NCBI GenBank assembly: GCA_017590115.1
Contig: JAGGNK010008670.1
Coordinates: 3,534,001 to 3,598,000, forward strand
DNA from: Montifringilla adamsi
Taxonomy: Eukaryota; Chordata; Aves; Passeriformes; Passeridae
Reading direction: 5' to 3'
DNA length: 64,000 nt
Translations under genes and position numbers: made by a program
Notes under the pieces: model-generated
The model's database searches: none
What the model saw: the letters and a program-made list of their open reading frames with translations, nothing else
Told to the model about the DNA's origin: nothing
In this document: positions 48,409 through 60,105 of the stretch, piece by piece
Layout: each line of letters begins with the position of its first letter
Position numbering within the stretch: position 1 is the stretch's first letter

Positions 48409-49166
48409 TCTGATCTCATAAATTCTGGAAGCTCATACACGTAATCGTGGAACAAATAAACAAAGCCCCTGCGAGACGCTGCTGCAGAATGAAGCCCAAG
48501 GGGCTGGGGAGCAGGAGCCCAGCCCCAGCATCACCCCTGGACACATCCCTTTGTTCCAGCCAGGACTGGCATCTCGTCAGTGGGAAATGCATCATACACT
48601 GCCATGGCTGTAGATCAGTGCCTGTGTGCTGTGTCGTGGCAGTGGAAAGGAATGTGGGATTGCTCAGCCTCCGACTCTGTAAGGATGAGCCTCTTCCACT
48701 AACCGGTGCAAACATCACAACTCCCAAAGCCCTGGGAGGGTCCTACCAAATAAAATCACCAAAATTAATAGAAGCCTCTCACTGTAGGTGTTGAATTCTC
48801 ACCACAATCTCCCCTGAGCCGTTTTCCCCCTCCTTGCCAATGCTAATCCTAAAGGCTCCAAACGCCAAGAGACATTCAACCATCAGTGCGGCGTGACAAT
48901 GCATGATAAGAAAATTTTTGGTAAATCAGCTGGCTGAGATGGTGCTCTCAGCTGAGGACAGCTTTGTCTGTACCAAATCCAGAGCAGGGTATGCACAGAG
49001 GATGGCAGAAACAGCAGCAAAGGTTACAGCTGAATGAAGTTACCAACTTATTGCAACAAAAATTATTCTCCTATACAAAGCAACAGTAAAGGTAAAATTT
49101 CAGGGCAGCTTTACAGAAGGATGAGGTCTTCAGAGAAACTTCCAGCACATCTTCATATGTATTTGT

Positions 49167-49230
49167 CCTGGTTTAGGGCATGAAGTCACCCCAGGACATT
49201 AAGTAACCTCCAAGTATGCACCTTCTTTAA
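49167..49230 (+). mobile_element. Possible endogenous retrovirus LTR edge
   Basis: TTGTCCTGGTTTAGGGCATG starts like LTRs of passerine endogenous retroviruses, which often begin TGTCCTGGTTT. The body downstream is not recognised, no internal viral gene is seen in the window and no matching second LTR is found, so at most this is a solo or truncated LTR. Chance match is possible. Confidence 0.3.
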
Positions 49231-52200
49231 TGGTCCAGTCATTTGTTTCGTGGTGCAGTCCAATTCCTTTCAGCAATCCTCAAACATGTAACATGAATAT
49301 TGCAGGCACAACTTATAACACTGCTAACCCAGAGCAAACCCCAAACTACATGTTTTCTCCTCTTTTTCTTCTTGGCAGAGGGAAAGACAGAGATTGGAAG
49401 AAGGCTCTAATTTCAGGATACCCCAGTGTCAGGTACCTTAAAAGCAAAGCAGCTTCTCTTTGATATTGCAGGGACCTAAAGCCAAGCAAGTGGCCAAAGC
49501 AGCTCACATGTAGAGGGTAATTGCACATGAGTAGGAAGCAAGGTGACATGGGAGACAGACAGGAGCAGTGCCAATCTGCCAAGCCATCACAGAAGAGCTC
49601 TCTAACAAAAACCAGCTGGGGGACCTCTGATTTGCTCTGACACATAATGTAATGAACCAGTGCACGCTGTCACTTTACTTGAATTCACTGTGATTTTACA
49701 TTTTGGAAGCAAACTATTTTAAATTCATGGGAAGAAAGACTATGCAGAGAAAGCCACTGGACAGAGAGAACAGTCAAAACTTTGTATTCCTTCGGTTATA
49801 GGGAAAGATTTTAAATTTTAAGGTGAAATTTTGCATGTCACGTGAAACAAAGAAATGCCCCTCACTTGTAGGTGAACAAATTTTGTGCAACTTTCAGAAA
49901 AACACTTAGCAAAGTTATAAAGCATATATGTTGCATTTCCAGTAACACAGGCTCATCTTTATTGGCCTCTTTATAGAAAGCTCCAGGCTTTTGTGTTTCC
50001 TCAGGAAGACTGTCAGATCTAGTGGGTCTCTTCTCTCTTGTAAAATCCTGCACTATAATCTTACTGCACACTTCGACTTGCAAATCCATGCTGAAGATTA
50101 GGCAACACTTACATTTCTTCCAGGATTTCTGTGACATGATTTTCAGTTATCTTCCAGCTTGTCTGGAAATGTCAGGTAGTTGCTGTTGGAAGGAAAAGGC
50201 GAGTGGTATGGGTTGAAGGAGGATTATTAATGGAATTTTCTATAGGGCAATTTTCCCTCTGCGCTTGTCAAATCCTTTCATTAGTGATTTTATCAGAGAG
50301 TAGGGCTGTGTAAACAAAAAGGGTATAAGATGTTTGACATTTAATAACAGAAATAGCAAGTGATCTGTTACAACACCGAAACTCATCCTTCACCCTTCAA
50401 GGAGTGAGAAAGGCTCGTGGAGTGGTGATTAGAGATGACTGTGTGGTATCAAGGAGGCACACCTTGATAAGGACCAAAGCATATCTCCATGAATTCAGCC
50501 AAGGGATTATTCACTGTGTTACACAACACTCTGCTGTGTTCTCAGGGACACCGCGTGCGACTGAGTCACCCACGGAGAATAAAATCCAGCCTGGAACAGG
50601 TTTACAATAGGGTTACTTGGTCTGGGAGAGGGAACCAAAGGAGCCTGGATTGTTTAGTTTAAGAAAACAGAAGAACCTGGCAATTCCTACCCAGCTCTGC
50701 TTCCCACCAGCCTCAGTGGGAATAAAGGCTGCTGGTTTCCTGACTTTACTGGGGGTTTTGTCGTTGAATACAATGGGAGCAGAATCAGATCTTGAAGAAG
50801 AAAAACAGAATTGGACCCAGAGGAGCCAGGGCTGGGAAAGACCCAGCACGTTCTGGTTTAAATTGAGCAGGGCTATAAAAAGCTAATAAAACTCATATTG
50901 AAATATGAGCTAAAAGAAGCGCGTATCACTGAATTATGTCGGTCAAAACAATTAATTGAGTTTAGTACTGGATATATATATAATTTTTGACATCCTTTAA
51001 TTTATCTCAAGTAAGTCTACGCTGCTTTCTTGTGATTAAACCTGTTTGTTAAAAATCATCCTGCCTACAGAAACAGTAATAAAGAGACAAAGCAACTTTT
51101 TCCCACGCTTTGGATTCAGAAACTCTTTCACTGCAGTGTCAAAAGACTGGAATCCCATTTCCTGCCCCTAATTTCAATGACCAGCTCAGTGGTGTTTTAC
51201 TGTCTATATATTTATCAAGCAGAAAGTAAATTATTTTGTTAGACACATCGTTCTATTTCCAAGATAAATCTCAGTAGTTAACTTTTATAGAAACTAAGAG
51301 GAGAGTCCAATGAGGCCCATTTAAAGCCTGTAAGCACCTGAATCCTGTTTGCCTTTTTAAAACTTCCTGAATATGCTCAAAACCCACTTTCATCCAAACC
51401 CAAATAAAGCACCACTGGCTGGTCCTCCTGTGCTCAGAGCAATTAGAGCCTAACACCTATGATACACACCTGAATTCCTCTTGCTCCCAGTATTTGAATG
51501 AAAGAATCAGTTTGTGTGGCATAAACATTCCCACACACCTTTTAGAGCCTGACTCTGAAGATACTCCATTCAGATCCTCTGCAGCAGTTTTTGATGTAGA
51601 ATGGACAATTATTTTGGACACAGTGCACAAAGCCACAGTCTGGATAAATATTGGCAAGTCAGTGACTAAAACTTGATGGAAATGGTGATTGTCAAACATG
51701 ACTATGAAATTTAGCAAACACATCAATTTGCTTGCATCTCACTGAGGTGACTTGACTGTCCCTAGGAGTGAGGTGGACACCAACTGCAGAGGAAGGCACC
51801 AGGGCTGGCAGGAGGAGGAGGAGAGGTCTGTGAACACAGGGAGCAGCCAAAACCCAGATCACATATTCTTGATTCAATTTAAGCAGCAACATCTGACTCG
51901 GAAAACAATGAGCATCTCTTTTATAGCAAGCAGGAGCACAAAGTGATTCAGCCAGGGAAGTTTAATCACTCAAGGATATTTCCTGGGATAAACTGAGTGC
52001 ACAGATAGCTAACAGTTTTTTTATCATCTGCTATGCTTTTAGCTCCCCTTTCCTCTCTGATTAGACCTCCAGCTGTAGGTCACACGAGTGATCCCCCACT
52101 CATGGCATGTGGGATTTGGGATCATCCACGCATCCTCCACAGGATCCCTGTTTTGCAGGTCCTATTCACCACACATGGCTCTGCTCCTGGCCCCCTTCCC

Positions 52201-53425
52201 CCTCCCAAACCTGGTCCCTGCAAGCTCAGCCCTCGCTACAACATAAAGTACAAATAAGTTAATGAAACCGCAATATTTTTTTCTGTGTAGACCTGGACTG
52301 TTTCAGCCACGAGCAATGTGAGCAGCCACAGGTGTTGCACTAAATAAAGTAATAGAAAATGTCTCCATTGTAACAGTGGAAGCCCTGTTTCAAAACCCCT
52401 CTCTGCTTTTTATTAATAGTTGGATTCCTTTCTATCAGCAGTCATAACTGCATTTACCTTATTTTTCAGCAAAAATATTTTGCTAAGAAAAAATCTACTA
52501 AAAATTACTACTGCTTTTCGGTCAGTTTGTGCTTGAGCAAGCTTTCAATCTTTTCACAGAAGGGGAGAACATAAACTTGTGATTCAGAAAAGAGAGGAAA
52601 CCGGGGGTTACAAAGGTTGAGAGGCCAAGTAGTATGAAACAGACCCCCTCCGTCAAGTAAAAAACTTGGCAGGATAACTAGAAACAGACCAACCCTAAAT
52701 CCAAGGGTTCATGAGCAGTAACATAATTAGCTGGAATAAAACTAATATTCTAGTGTTAAATTTCACCTCAACACAGACCAGCACTTATTAGGGAGAAACC
52801 AGTGAGAATGAGGAAAGATGTGTTTCATTTAAGAAATTTACACTGAGTGGGAATGCACACACAGGGGTTATTTCCTAAAAAGCCCATTTGGATGTTCCAA
52901 GCGACTGCAGTCACATCGACTGCCCTGCTCTGGATGCGTTTGTCAGCCTTGCCCAAAGTGTCTGGTAAAGCCCAGTCCACCAGAATCCTGAAACATTTGT
53001 TCCTGGGAAAAGAACCACAAATACACTGGAAAAAATGTTGAACAGGAAATGTTTGACCACTGCTACATCACAAGATATCAAAAGAATTTCACATTGGCTA
53101 CTTCCTTCTCTGAGGGAAGGCAGGGGGTGCTCGGCTCGAAAATAAAATGGCCCCAGAGGCCCTACCCAAACCCCCCAAAAGAGCTGAGGTTTCAGCAATA
53201 GTAAACACAGTTTCTCCTTTCCTTTATTAGCAAAAATGGGAGCAAAACCTTCAACAACAACACACATGGCAAATATTGGTGCTGAGAGAGGAGATAAATA
53301 ACGCCAGCCATCCGTAGATCGGGCGCAGGAAATTCCAGCCATCTGATGAGCTGTTGGCTTAACGAGCAGCTCTTCACATGTCAGCGGCCAGCAAAGGCTA
53401 TTTTCTTTTTTTGCTGGTTCCTTGG

Positions 53426-53525
53426 AAAGGCATAGGAAAGGCAAGGCAGGGGCAAAGCTAAAGCAAGGCGAGGCGCTGGGAAAGGCATGGCAGGGAAGGA
53501 AGGCAAGGCTGCCCTGGGGCAGGGC
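53426..53525 (+). repeat. Imperfect GGCAAGGC-type minisatellite
   Basis: Recurring GGAAAGGCA, GGCAAGGC, GGCATGGC and GGGGCAGGG words in 100 bases form an imperfect, roughly 8-10 bp repeat that sits at the left edge of a CpG-rich patch. Confidence 0.6.
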
Positions 53526-54060
53526 AGAGGATTGGGTGCAGAAGCAAGCGGAAAACCTGTTGCTTTCTGGAGACAGACGGGTGTGTGTCTGCCCCCGGGA
53601 CTGCAGCGCTACAAATTCCGAGCTGCTCCCGCAGCCTTGTCGCGGCCTCGCCTCGGGCCAGCCGCGTATGGTTTCTTTTTGAACAAGCTATCTTTTAACA
53701 CTCACAACCGGGATGATTTAACAGAAAGAGAGCGTCTCAATTTTTTTTTTTTTTTTTTTTTTTTGCGAGCGACATCCCCCCTAGACTCTACCCAAACAAA
53801 GCTACTAATGTGTGGTCATTTTCTTGGCAGCGTGGCTGCATGCTGATAACACCGCTGCCTGCTATTCTCCCAGGAGCGGGGCTGCTGGAAGACTGCTCCC
53901 TACCTCATCCCCTGATGCTTCTGATGCGGGTGATCCTCCGACTGCACGGCGCCAACCACAACATGCTACCCACCGTGAGAGAGCAGGACACAGGCTGCTC
54001 TAGTCAGGAGTTATCGTCTATCATACTGATTGACGAAACCAAGAGTGAGCAGAAAAAATA
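53526..54060. promoter_or_regulatory. Small second CpG-rich patch, candidate promoter or enhancer
   Basis: CpGs concentrate at 53600-53670 (GTCGCGGCCTCGCCTCGGGCC core) and again at 53875-53950, separated by a T24 run. The island-like density is the second highest in the window after 1-960. A plus-strand frame at 53810-54061 (83 codons) covers the second part but has no recognised domain. It may be the promoter of a non-coding RNA; no transcript evidence is available. Confidence 0.45.
53741..53764. repeat. Poly(T) tract, 24 bases
   Basis: Uninterrupted T24 between GTCTCAA and GCGAGCGAC. Likely length-variable. Confidence 0.9.
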
Positions 54061-55599
54061 AACACGAACAGAGGCTGCAGTGTATGGGGCAGTCAGCTGG
54101 GAGTTTTAGTATTTGGCCTTGGTGATCCTACTCTCATGGTAGGTTATCTTTTCCTTGTGCTATCATTTATCATAACTTTGAGGGCCAGAGGGAGAAACAA
54201 ACCTACAATTTTTCTATTGGTTACATTCATTAAACTCTTCTTTTTTTAGCACCACTTCCTTTGCCCCTAATAACAATCCCACCCCCTCGATCTGTATTCC
54301 CTAAAGGACAGTGAAATCAAATCTAAGTACAGTCCTCCCCTTTTACTCCTATTACAGCAATAGACCATTGCAAGCAATTAACCTCTGTTATTCCATCAGA
54401 CCCAGGCCTCAGCCGCACGCTCGCCCAGCAGTGCCTGGCTGCAGCCAGCATTAACTCCTGCCTCAGCTCCCTCCATCCTGGCCCCCAACGTTATTTGGGC
54501 AGAGATGTTGGTTTTGTCACAAGCGTCTCCTTTTCAAACAACGCCGGTTGACTTTTGCAGGCACGGCCCAAGTCCTGTACTGGGCCTGACAGCCACCATA
54601 AAGCACTCCCTGAAGTGTCAGTAACAAAGATGATTTGTATGGGGCTTGCAGTCGTCCCCTTTTTCTAATAGCTTTCTCATTCCAGCACAGAAACACCGAG
54701 CAGAGAGCAGCTGCTTAAAGCTGATACAAGCATTTCTTCTCTCAGCAGGCCATTCTTGCATAACCATTTATTTTGCAGAGTTTTAAAGTGCCTGAAGGAT
54801 TTAATTATGTACATAGACAACCCCTATAAACTCTATTCTAGGCTTTTTATTGACTTTTGTGCCAGGCAGCTCTTAGGCATTTCAATTAAGTGTTTTTTTA
54901 TAAGAAAAGCAACAATATAGTAAAAGAATATATTCTTTATAGATAGTTCCAAACAGTTTGTGCCGATTTAATAAAGGTTATTTAATTGACGAGGATTTAA
55001 AATATCTTCTGCTACAACTTGGAATACATGTCCTTTTGGACCGTGGACCTGTTTAAAAGGGCCTGCCAGGACCACTTAGGTACCAGGGGAAAACAGCTTG
55101 GATCTGATTACTTAATCCTAATAACGTGTTGTGAAACTTTAGGAGACTACCTGTCATTTAACATCGTGGTCAAAATTGAAGTGGTAAATAGCTAAGAGCT
55201 GAAGTTTGGTATTGTCTCGGTCAGGGTTTTTGGGATCCTGGAGCAGGATAGAAGAAATTTTCCATGTTCCCAAATTTTCCGGAAAGGCCAACATTGCCTT
55301 TATCTGCTTTCTAAACTATTTACAAGGCTTCTGCAAACCTGCCTTCATTATGGCATAGGATATTTCAGTCCCAGCAGGTGGCCAACAGGAGAGCAGGCCT
55401 GTTTGTGAAATATGTAATACCCTTTTCATATACTTTAACCAGAAATGTGCACCTCAACAGCCCTCCTAACCCTTCTAATTTCCCTTTCTCCTCTTAATCT
55501 GCTCTGCAAGCCATGAGCATGCATTAAAATCTCCCTAAAACATTTCACCCACAGGCAATGTAATTCCGCAACAAGCAACCAACATTTCACAGCTCTGGA
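54061..55599. promoter_or_regulatory. Candidate long conserved non-coding block
   Basis: About 1.5 kb of unique sequence with no repeat signature, many ATTA and TTTATT words (TTTAATTATGTAC near 54800, TTTTTATTGACTTTTG near 54847, TTTAATTGACGAGG near 54982), and retained CpGs at 54416, 54421, 54489, 54523 and 54543. A perfect 16-bp palindrome AAAGAATATATTCTTT lies at 54923-54938. No coding frame longer than 60 codons. This is the most enhancer-like large block in the window by eye, but conservation is unverified. Confidence 0.45.
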
Positions 55600-55920
55600 G
55601 TAATAGATTAATTTGAACCTAATGTTGCCCGTCGTTTACTGCTCCAAATGTTCTGGTGTAGACATAGCCCCGAGGCGCAGCGCTGTGGCATGCGCGGCTC
55701 CTGGAACCAAAGCTACAGTTGGCTTCACATCTGTGCATCACATTTGCCATGTGCCTCATTATCCCGCGCCCCACTGTGCCTACCTGTCCCAATCAGCTTC
55801 TCAGCCACAGGCTATCCAATTTTTTTCCCCCCCCCGACTAAGGATCTTTGTTCTCCTTCTCACTTACTAAATTTTTGCGAGACCTCTGCACCCGAGCAGT
55901 AGGGATTCTGCGCATGTGAA
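55600..55920. promoter_or_regulatory. Candidate conserved non-coding element
   Basis: GATTAATTTGAACC (55607-55620) is followed by TTGCCCGTCG and CCCCGAGGCGCAGCGCTG, a local CpG patch, and ends near a T6C9 homopolymer junction (55821-55835). Frames of about 85 codons have no recognised content. Confidence 0.35.
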
Positions 55921-57659
55921 CCTCCAAGCTTCTCCAGGTTCTTAATTCTCCATTAGGAACAGGAAAATTACAACATTAAGTCTCCGACATGTCACTGCAT
56001 AAATTGTACCATTTGCAGAATCTAATATAAAGTCAGTGACTAAGCACATAAGCATGTAATAAAGAACTGAGTTGTTTGTTTTGACTTTAACAAGTTCGGT
56101 CTGCATCAATTATCTGTAAGTAAAGAAAGAGTAATTTCCAATTCCAGATAAAAACCCCTGTCACAGAAAGAAAAGATTATTACATCCAAAATCAAAACCA
56201 ACTGTTCCCAAAAGTTTAAAGAGCCAACCTTTTAAAATTCATTGATACAAGAGCAAAAATACATATATTTGTGTGTTCAGATGAAAATAAGATCAACTTT
56301 TAACAGAAAAGTGTGCCTGTTTCAGTATTTAAAGTGCTGTATTTCATTCTCTATTTATAGAAACGTGCAAAAAAGGCACAGTGCCTTTATCTCAAGCCAC
56401 TACATAGTAAAGAAGAGAAAGTAAAATTCAGTCTCAAGCGGGAGCAAGGATTTATCTCAAACCAAACATATCAGTCTGAAACCCAACAGCTCATCACTGC
56501 ATTAAAAGGTTACTTTGTTTTTGCTTCAGTATACAAAGCAGTTGAGTTTGCTTTCAGTTTATATCCTTTGGATTTTTTCCAGTGAGGAGAAATTAAAAAT
56601 GCTTTTGGTCTAACAGAGCAATGCTCAGCCTCTTAAAGAGATGTGGGGGGAACTGGAGCCTAATGGACACTGTTCTGTTTCCTTCCAGCAGCACCAAGGA
56701 GCCTCAACACAGGTAAAAGACCACATTTCTACCTACTCACAGCCCCTTCATGCTGGAAGAGGACCTGACACAACTGAAAGCCCCTTATCCAAGCACTGTT
56801 AAATGGAATAAATTCCAGTGGCACAACCAGATTTATCATCCTGTGAGATCCTGAGGTTCTCGCTGCAAACTTCTCCTGGCATCATTTCTAACAGCAATTT
56901 TTACCTGCCCTTCCCTGAGTAGCTGTCAATTCTGCCACCAGTCTTACCTGCTGCAGTTTACGAACTATATTAGATTTCTACACATAATTCCAATGCATAC
57001 ACTCCTAGCACATTTCATTACATGCTTGAATTAATTTATTCTATATGGAATTTGTTACCTTTACAATAAAAAAAAAAAAGTTACTATTCATTATTGAGAG
57101 CAGACAGATGGAACATGTTCAATTTAAGACATCAATAAGAAGGGAGGAGGGGGGGAAATCTTATAATCCGTGTGGCACAACCTATTCCATCTGGTACTTC
57201 CAACTTGTCTGCCAAGACTTTTTTTCCTATATAAAAGTGAATGTTTCTCTTTAGAGTTAACGGAACATTCTTGGGCATTAAGACTCTGCATCTGATTTAT
57301 AGATAACAAGCAACAACACACATTTAACATACAATATTTGGAAAGCGTAATCTGTTTCATAAGGTAAAGGTTGTGGTCTTGACCTAGGAGAAAACAAAAC
57401 AAAACAAAACAAAACCCACCAAAAAAAGCACAAACTCCAGGAAATTGTGTTTATCTGAAAATGTTATCTGGGCAGTCAGAACAGAAGCTGCAGCTTTTGC
57501 TTTAATGAACCATGAAAGTGATTCAGCAAACTGCTTTGGTCTCTTAAAAAACAAATATTAAGCAACACCAATGCTAATTTATACAACAAAAAATAAAGTT
57601 AGCCATCTCTCAACAGGAAAAAAACATTTTTAGCACATTCCTACAAACATCCAGCATCT
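55921..57659. other. AT-rich intergenic or intronic stretch
   Basis: Plain AT-rich sequence with one pentanucleotide microsatellite (57391-57415) and an A12 run near 57068-57079. No exon recognised. Confidence 0.6.
57391..57415. repeat. (AAAAC)5 microsatellite
   Basis: Five perfect AAAAC units, then CCACC. Confidence 0.95.
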
Positions 57660-58570
57660 ACGAGATAATGCCAAAAACTGTGAGGTTTTGGCACATGTCA
57701 AAATCAATTTTAACTGCCGGTTTAAAGGCTACTCAATTAATGGAAATTTATTTCCAATGAACGTTAAGATAATGGAGCTAAAGCAGTATTTTTTCTTAAT
57801 ACAACTCATTCCAAGAGTGTTTAATCAAATAGGTGGGGAGTTTTTTTCTAGTGTCTTTTTGACAGAGCATTAACAGTACATTTTCCATACGTTTCATTCC
57901 CATTCTTAAAGTATGTCCCCTAATTCCTGCAGTACTTTGCATTAAGCTGTCTCATTATACCAAAGACATTATGTCACTTCTCTGTTTATGAGCACACTGG
58001 CCCTCAGCCCTTGCAATAACACCCAGCCACAAACACCCACTTCTGGCAACCAGCCTAATGACAGAAAAGATTGTTTCAAACCAAAAACGAAGAGGAATCC
58101 AATTATCCACCTAAACCTTAGGCACGGGGGAACACATTAATTTGGCATAATCGTGTGCCAAAGGTTCACATTTATCTTTTACATCTTGGGGAGAGATTAT
58201 GTGGGCGGCCACGGAAATGAGTGGTCGTGCTGGAGGGCTGCTGGGTCTCATGTGGGTGCACTCAGTGTGGAAAAGCAAAACAATGAGCATCTGCCTCGTG
58301 TATCCGATGTCTACCTATCACCTCCTGCATCTCTAGCATGGAAAGAAAAGTGTTTTCACTGCTAATTTTATGGGATTTGGTTGCAAATGTGTCATATTTG
58401 CCTTCTTTGAGTGCCGCCAAATTTTCTTGTGTTTAAGGAGAAAACTATCGCAGAGCGAGGCATTCCTCTGCGGATGGAACGTGCAGGGGTGAGGTCTGTG
58501 TCAGCTGTAGGACCTCTGAGCCCAGCACAGTCAGAGAGTTAAGCATTCCTGGCTGTATAAAACTGGACTA
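57660..58570. promoter_or_regulatory. Candidate conserved non-coding stretch
   Basis: Unique, AT-rich sequence with ATTA-rich words (CTCAATTAATGG at 57732-57743, CATTAATTTGGCATAATCG at 58135-58153) and CpG-holding patches (GGGCGGCCACGG at 58203, AGTGCCGCC at 58411, ATCGCAGAGCGAGG at 58448). No recognisable coding frame. Tentative. Confidence 0.3.
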
Positions 58571-58819
58571 GCCATGATTATTCAGTGAAGATATTCAGGG
58601 TTTATATAAAAATAAAGGGCTTCAGCCTCACAGGGGTTTTCTGGGGTATTGGTGAAAGAAGAGATCTCACCCATGTGCTGGGGCACCAAGGTCCTCACCT
58701 GCAACATCCCAGCCCCACATGGGCACTCTGGGAAAGCAGGTGGGAAGGATACACAAGCAGAGGAGAAAAAGTCTGCAGAATATTGTGAGGACATTTGAAA
58801 ATTAGCAATGCATTTCTTT
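58571..58819. other. Nothing specific
   Basis: No gene or repeat family recognised. Confidence 0.5.
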
Positions 58820-59400
58820 TTGCCTTTGGTCACGGCTTTTTTTTCCTTCTGACTTTCGGTCAGAGTTTACTCTAAGGCCAAAAGCACCGCGGGGTCTTTT
58901 TCCCTCACTGAAGTTACTGCGTGCGGGGGGACATTTCATTCCTCCCGACGTCCAGAACCTGTACATGATTAAAGCTGAGCTGGGGCAGAATTAACATTCT
59001 GCTAACAAACGCCTCCTGCCATGGGGATGTGGGCCGGGAGGGCCACGGCCCCGCAGCCGCTCCCCTGGGTCAGGGCATGCTGGGAGGGGAAATAAGCTAC
59101 AGAGCAGACAATTTTCAGCTTGACTGGTTTTACTTTCTCTACCAGGCCTCACGAAAACAAACTGACAAAACAAAGGACACAAAATTAATGACCCATGCCT
59201 TCTGTCAATTGACTCTTAGTAACAGTGGCTAGTTCACCTTAATTTTATTTTATTTATTTTTTTTCTTCCTTCACTTTGAGTGAGTCACCGTAGGCAGCGG
59301 TTAAGGTTCATTTAAAAATTCTTCAGAGGCATCACTTGGTTTTCATTAATTTGGTGACTGTAGTTTCTGATGGTGAAGAACAAACAATGCAAAAGAGTTT
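58820..59400. promoter_or_regulatory. Candidate conserved element with CpG patch
   Basis: CpGs cluster at 58888, 58920, 58925, 58948 and 59034-59058 (CGGGAGGGCCACGGCCCCGCAG). It is flanked by AT-rich words such as TCATTAATTTGG (59343-59354). CTTTCGGTCAGAG and GAGTCACCGTAGGCAGCGG also retain CpG. Regulatory inference only. Confidence 0.35.
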
Positions 59401-59993
59401 ATTCAAATTAAAAAAAAAAAAACCAACCTCTTAGCCACTGCATGTGTTTTTGTTGTAATGATTGTAAATAATGGCATAACTATATCCAAGAAAAAGACAC
59501 ACTACTCAGGGTTGGCCATTTCCTCAAAACATTTTGCCCTCTTCATTTTCTTTTGAAACACCATTATTTATATGGCTGAAGTTTCACTTGACAGCCCTCC
59601 AGAAAGCCAAGTTACAACAAACCTTTTACTGTGAAGCAACAACATGATTTCTGACTTGGCTTTACTCATGTTTTCAGCAGAGATGGATTTTATGTCCTAG
59701 TGAATCCCACTTAAAAAATGCTAATATCTTGATCCCTCTTGCACAGCACAGTGTTTCCCAAACCTCGCTGCAATCACAGGTTTTCCTTTTATAATTCCTG
59801 GCACTTGGGGAGAAGGTGCCTGATGCTCCAGCCAGGAGCACTCACGTCCTTTAGCCCTGCATAGCTAAAGCGCTGCACAACTTTTTAAATATTTACCCCA
59901 TTATATAAATGTCCATTGAAGGGCACTTACATAAACGATAAGCGCTTACAGCAAACACTTTTAGAGAGCAGGATCTGTGGTATGCAGAGGAGA
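59401..59993. other. Intergenic or intronic, nothing specific
   Basis: One A-run at 59410-59422; otherwise plain sequence. Confidence 0.6.
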
Positions 59994-60105
59994 TAAGGCC
60001 ACTTCCTGCAAATCCTTATTCACAGAATTAGTCCTTAATCAGGCAAATAGACTCCCTGATATCAATAGGATTTCACATGTGAGCAAGAGTGGCAGGATTG
60101 GGCTC
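59994..60105 (+). repeat. Ancient palindromic amniote repeat fossil
   Basis: TCCTGCAAATCCTTATTCAC and TAGTCCTTAATCAGGCAAATAG on the left, GATATCAATAGGATTTC at the centre, then CATGTGAGCAAGAGTGGCAGGATTGGGCTC on the right (written as words, total 112 bp). This follows a palindromic repeat I recall with TCCTGCAAACCCTTACTCAC, a central CCATTGACTTCAATGGG and TGAGTAAGGGTTGCAGGAT. Arms remain visibly complementary (TCCTGCAA / TGGCAGGA). High divergence implies great age. Confidence 0.55.

Larger units (their letters stand above)
42486..53419. other. Long gene-free stretch with old repeats
   Basis: No exon recognised. Holds old repeat fossils (42676, 45350, 46042), a CR1 fragment (46892), a half-site cluster (48301-48408), a possible LTR edge (49167) and an inverted repeat CTCATATT-GA-AATATGAG (50892-50909). 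Frames of 164 codons (42930-43424, minus) and 177 codons (52911-53444, minus) carry no domain signature and are treated as chance. Confidence 0.55.

Noticed and set aside
50601..50900. Possible CR1 internal segment (words like GGAGCCTGGATTGTTTAG)
   Set aside because: Only short chance-level similarity; diagnostic CR1 words are missing.
52911..53444. 177-codon minus-strand frame
   Set aside because: No domain or conserved motif; runs into the minisatellite; no splice structure.
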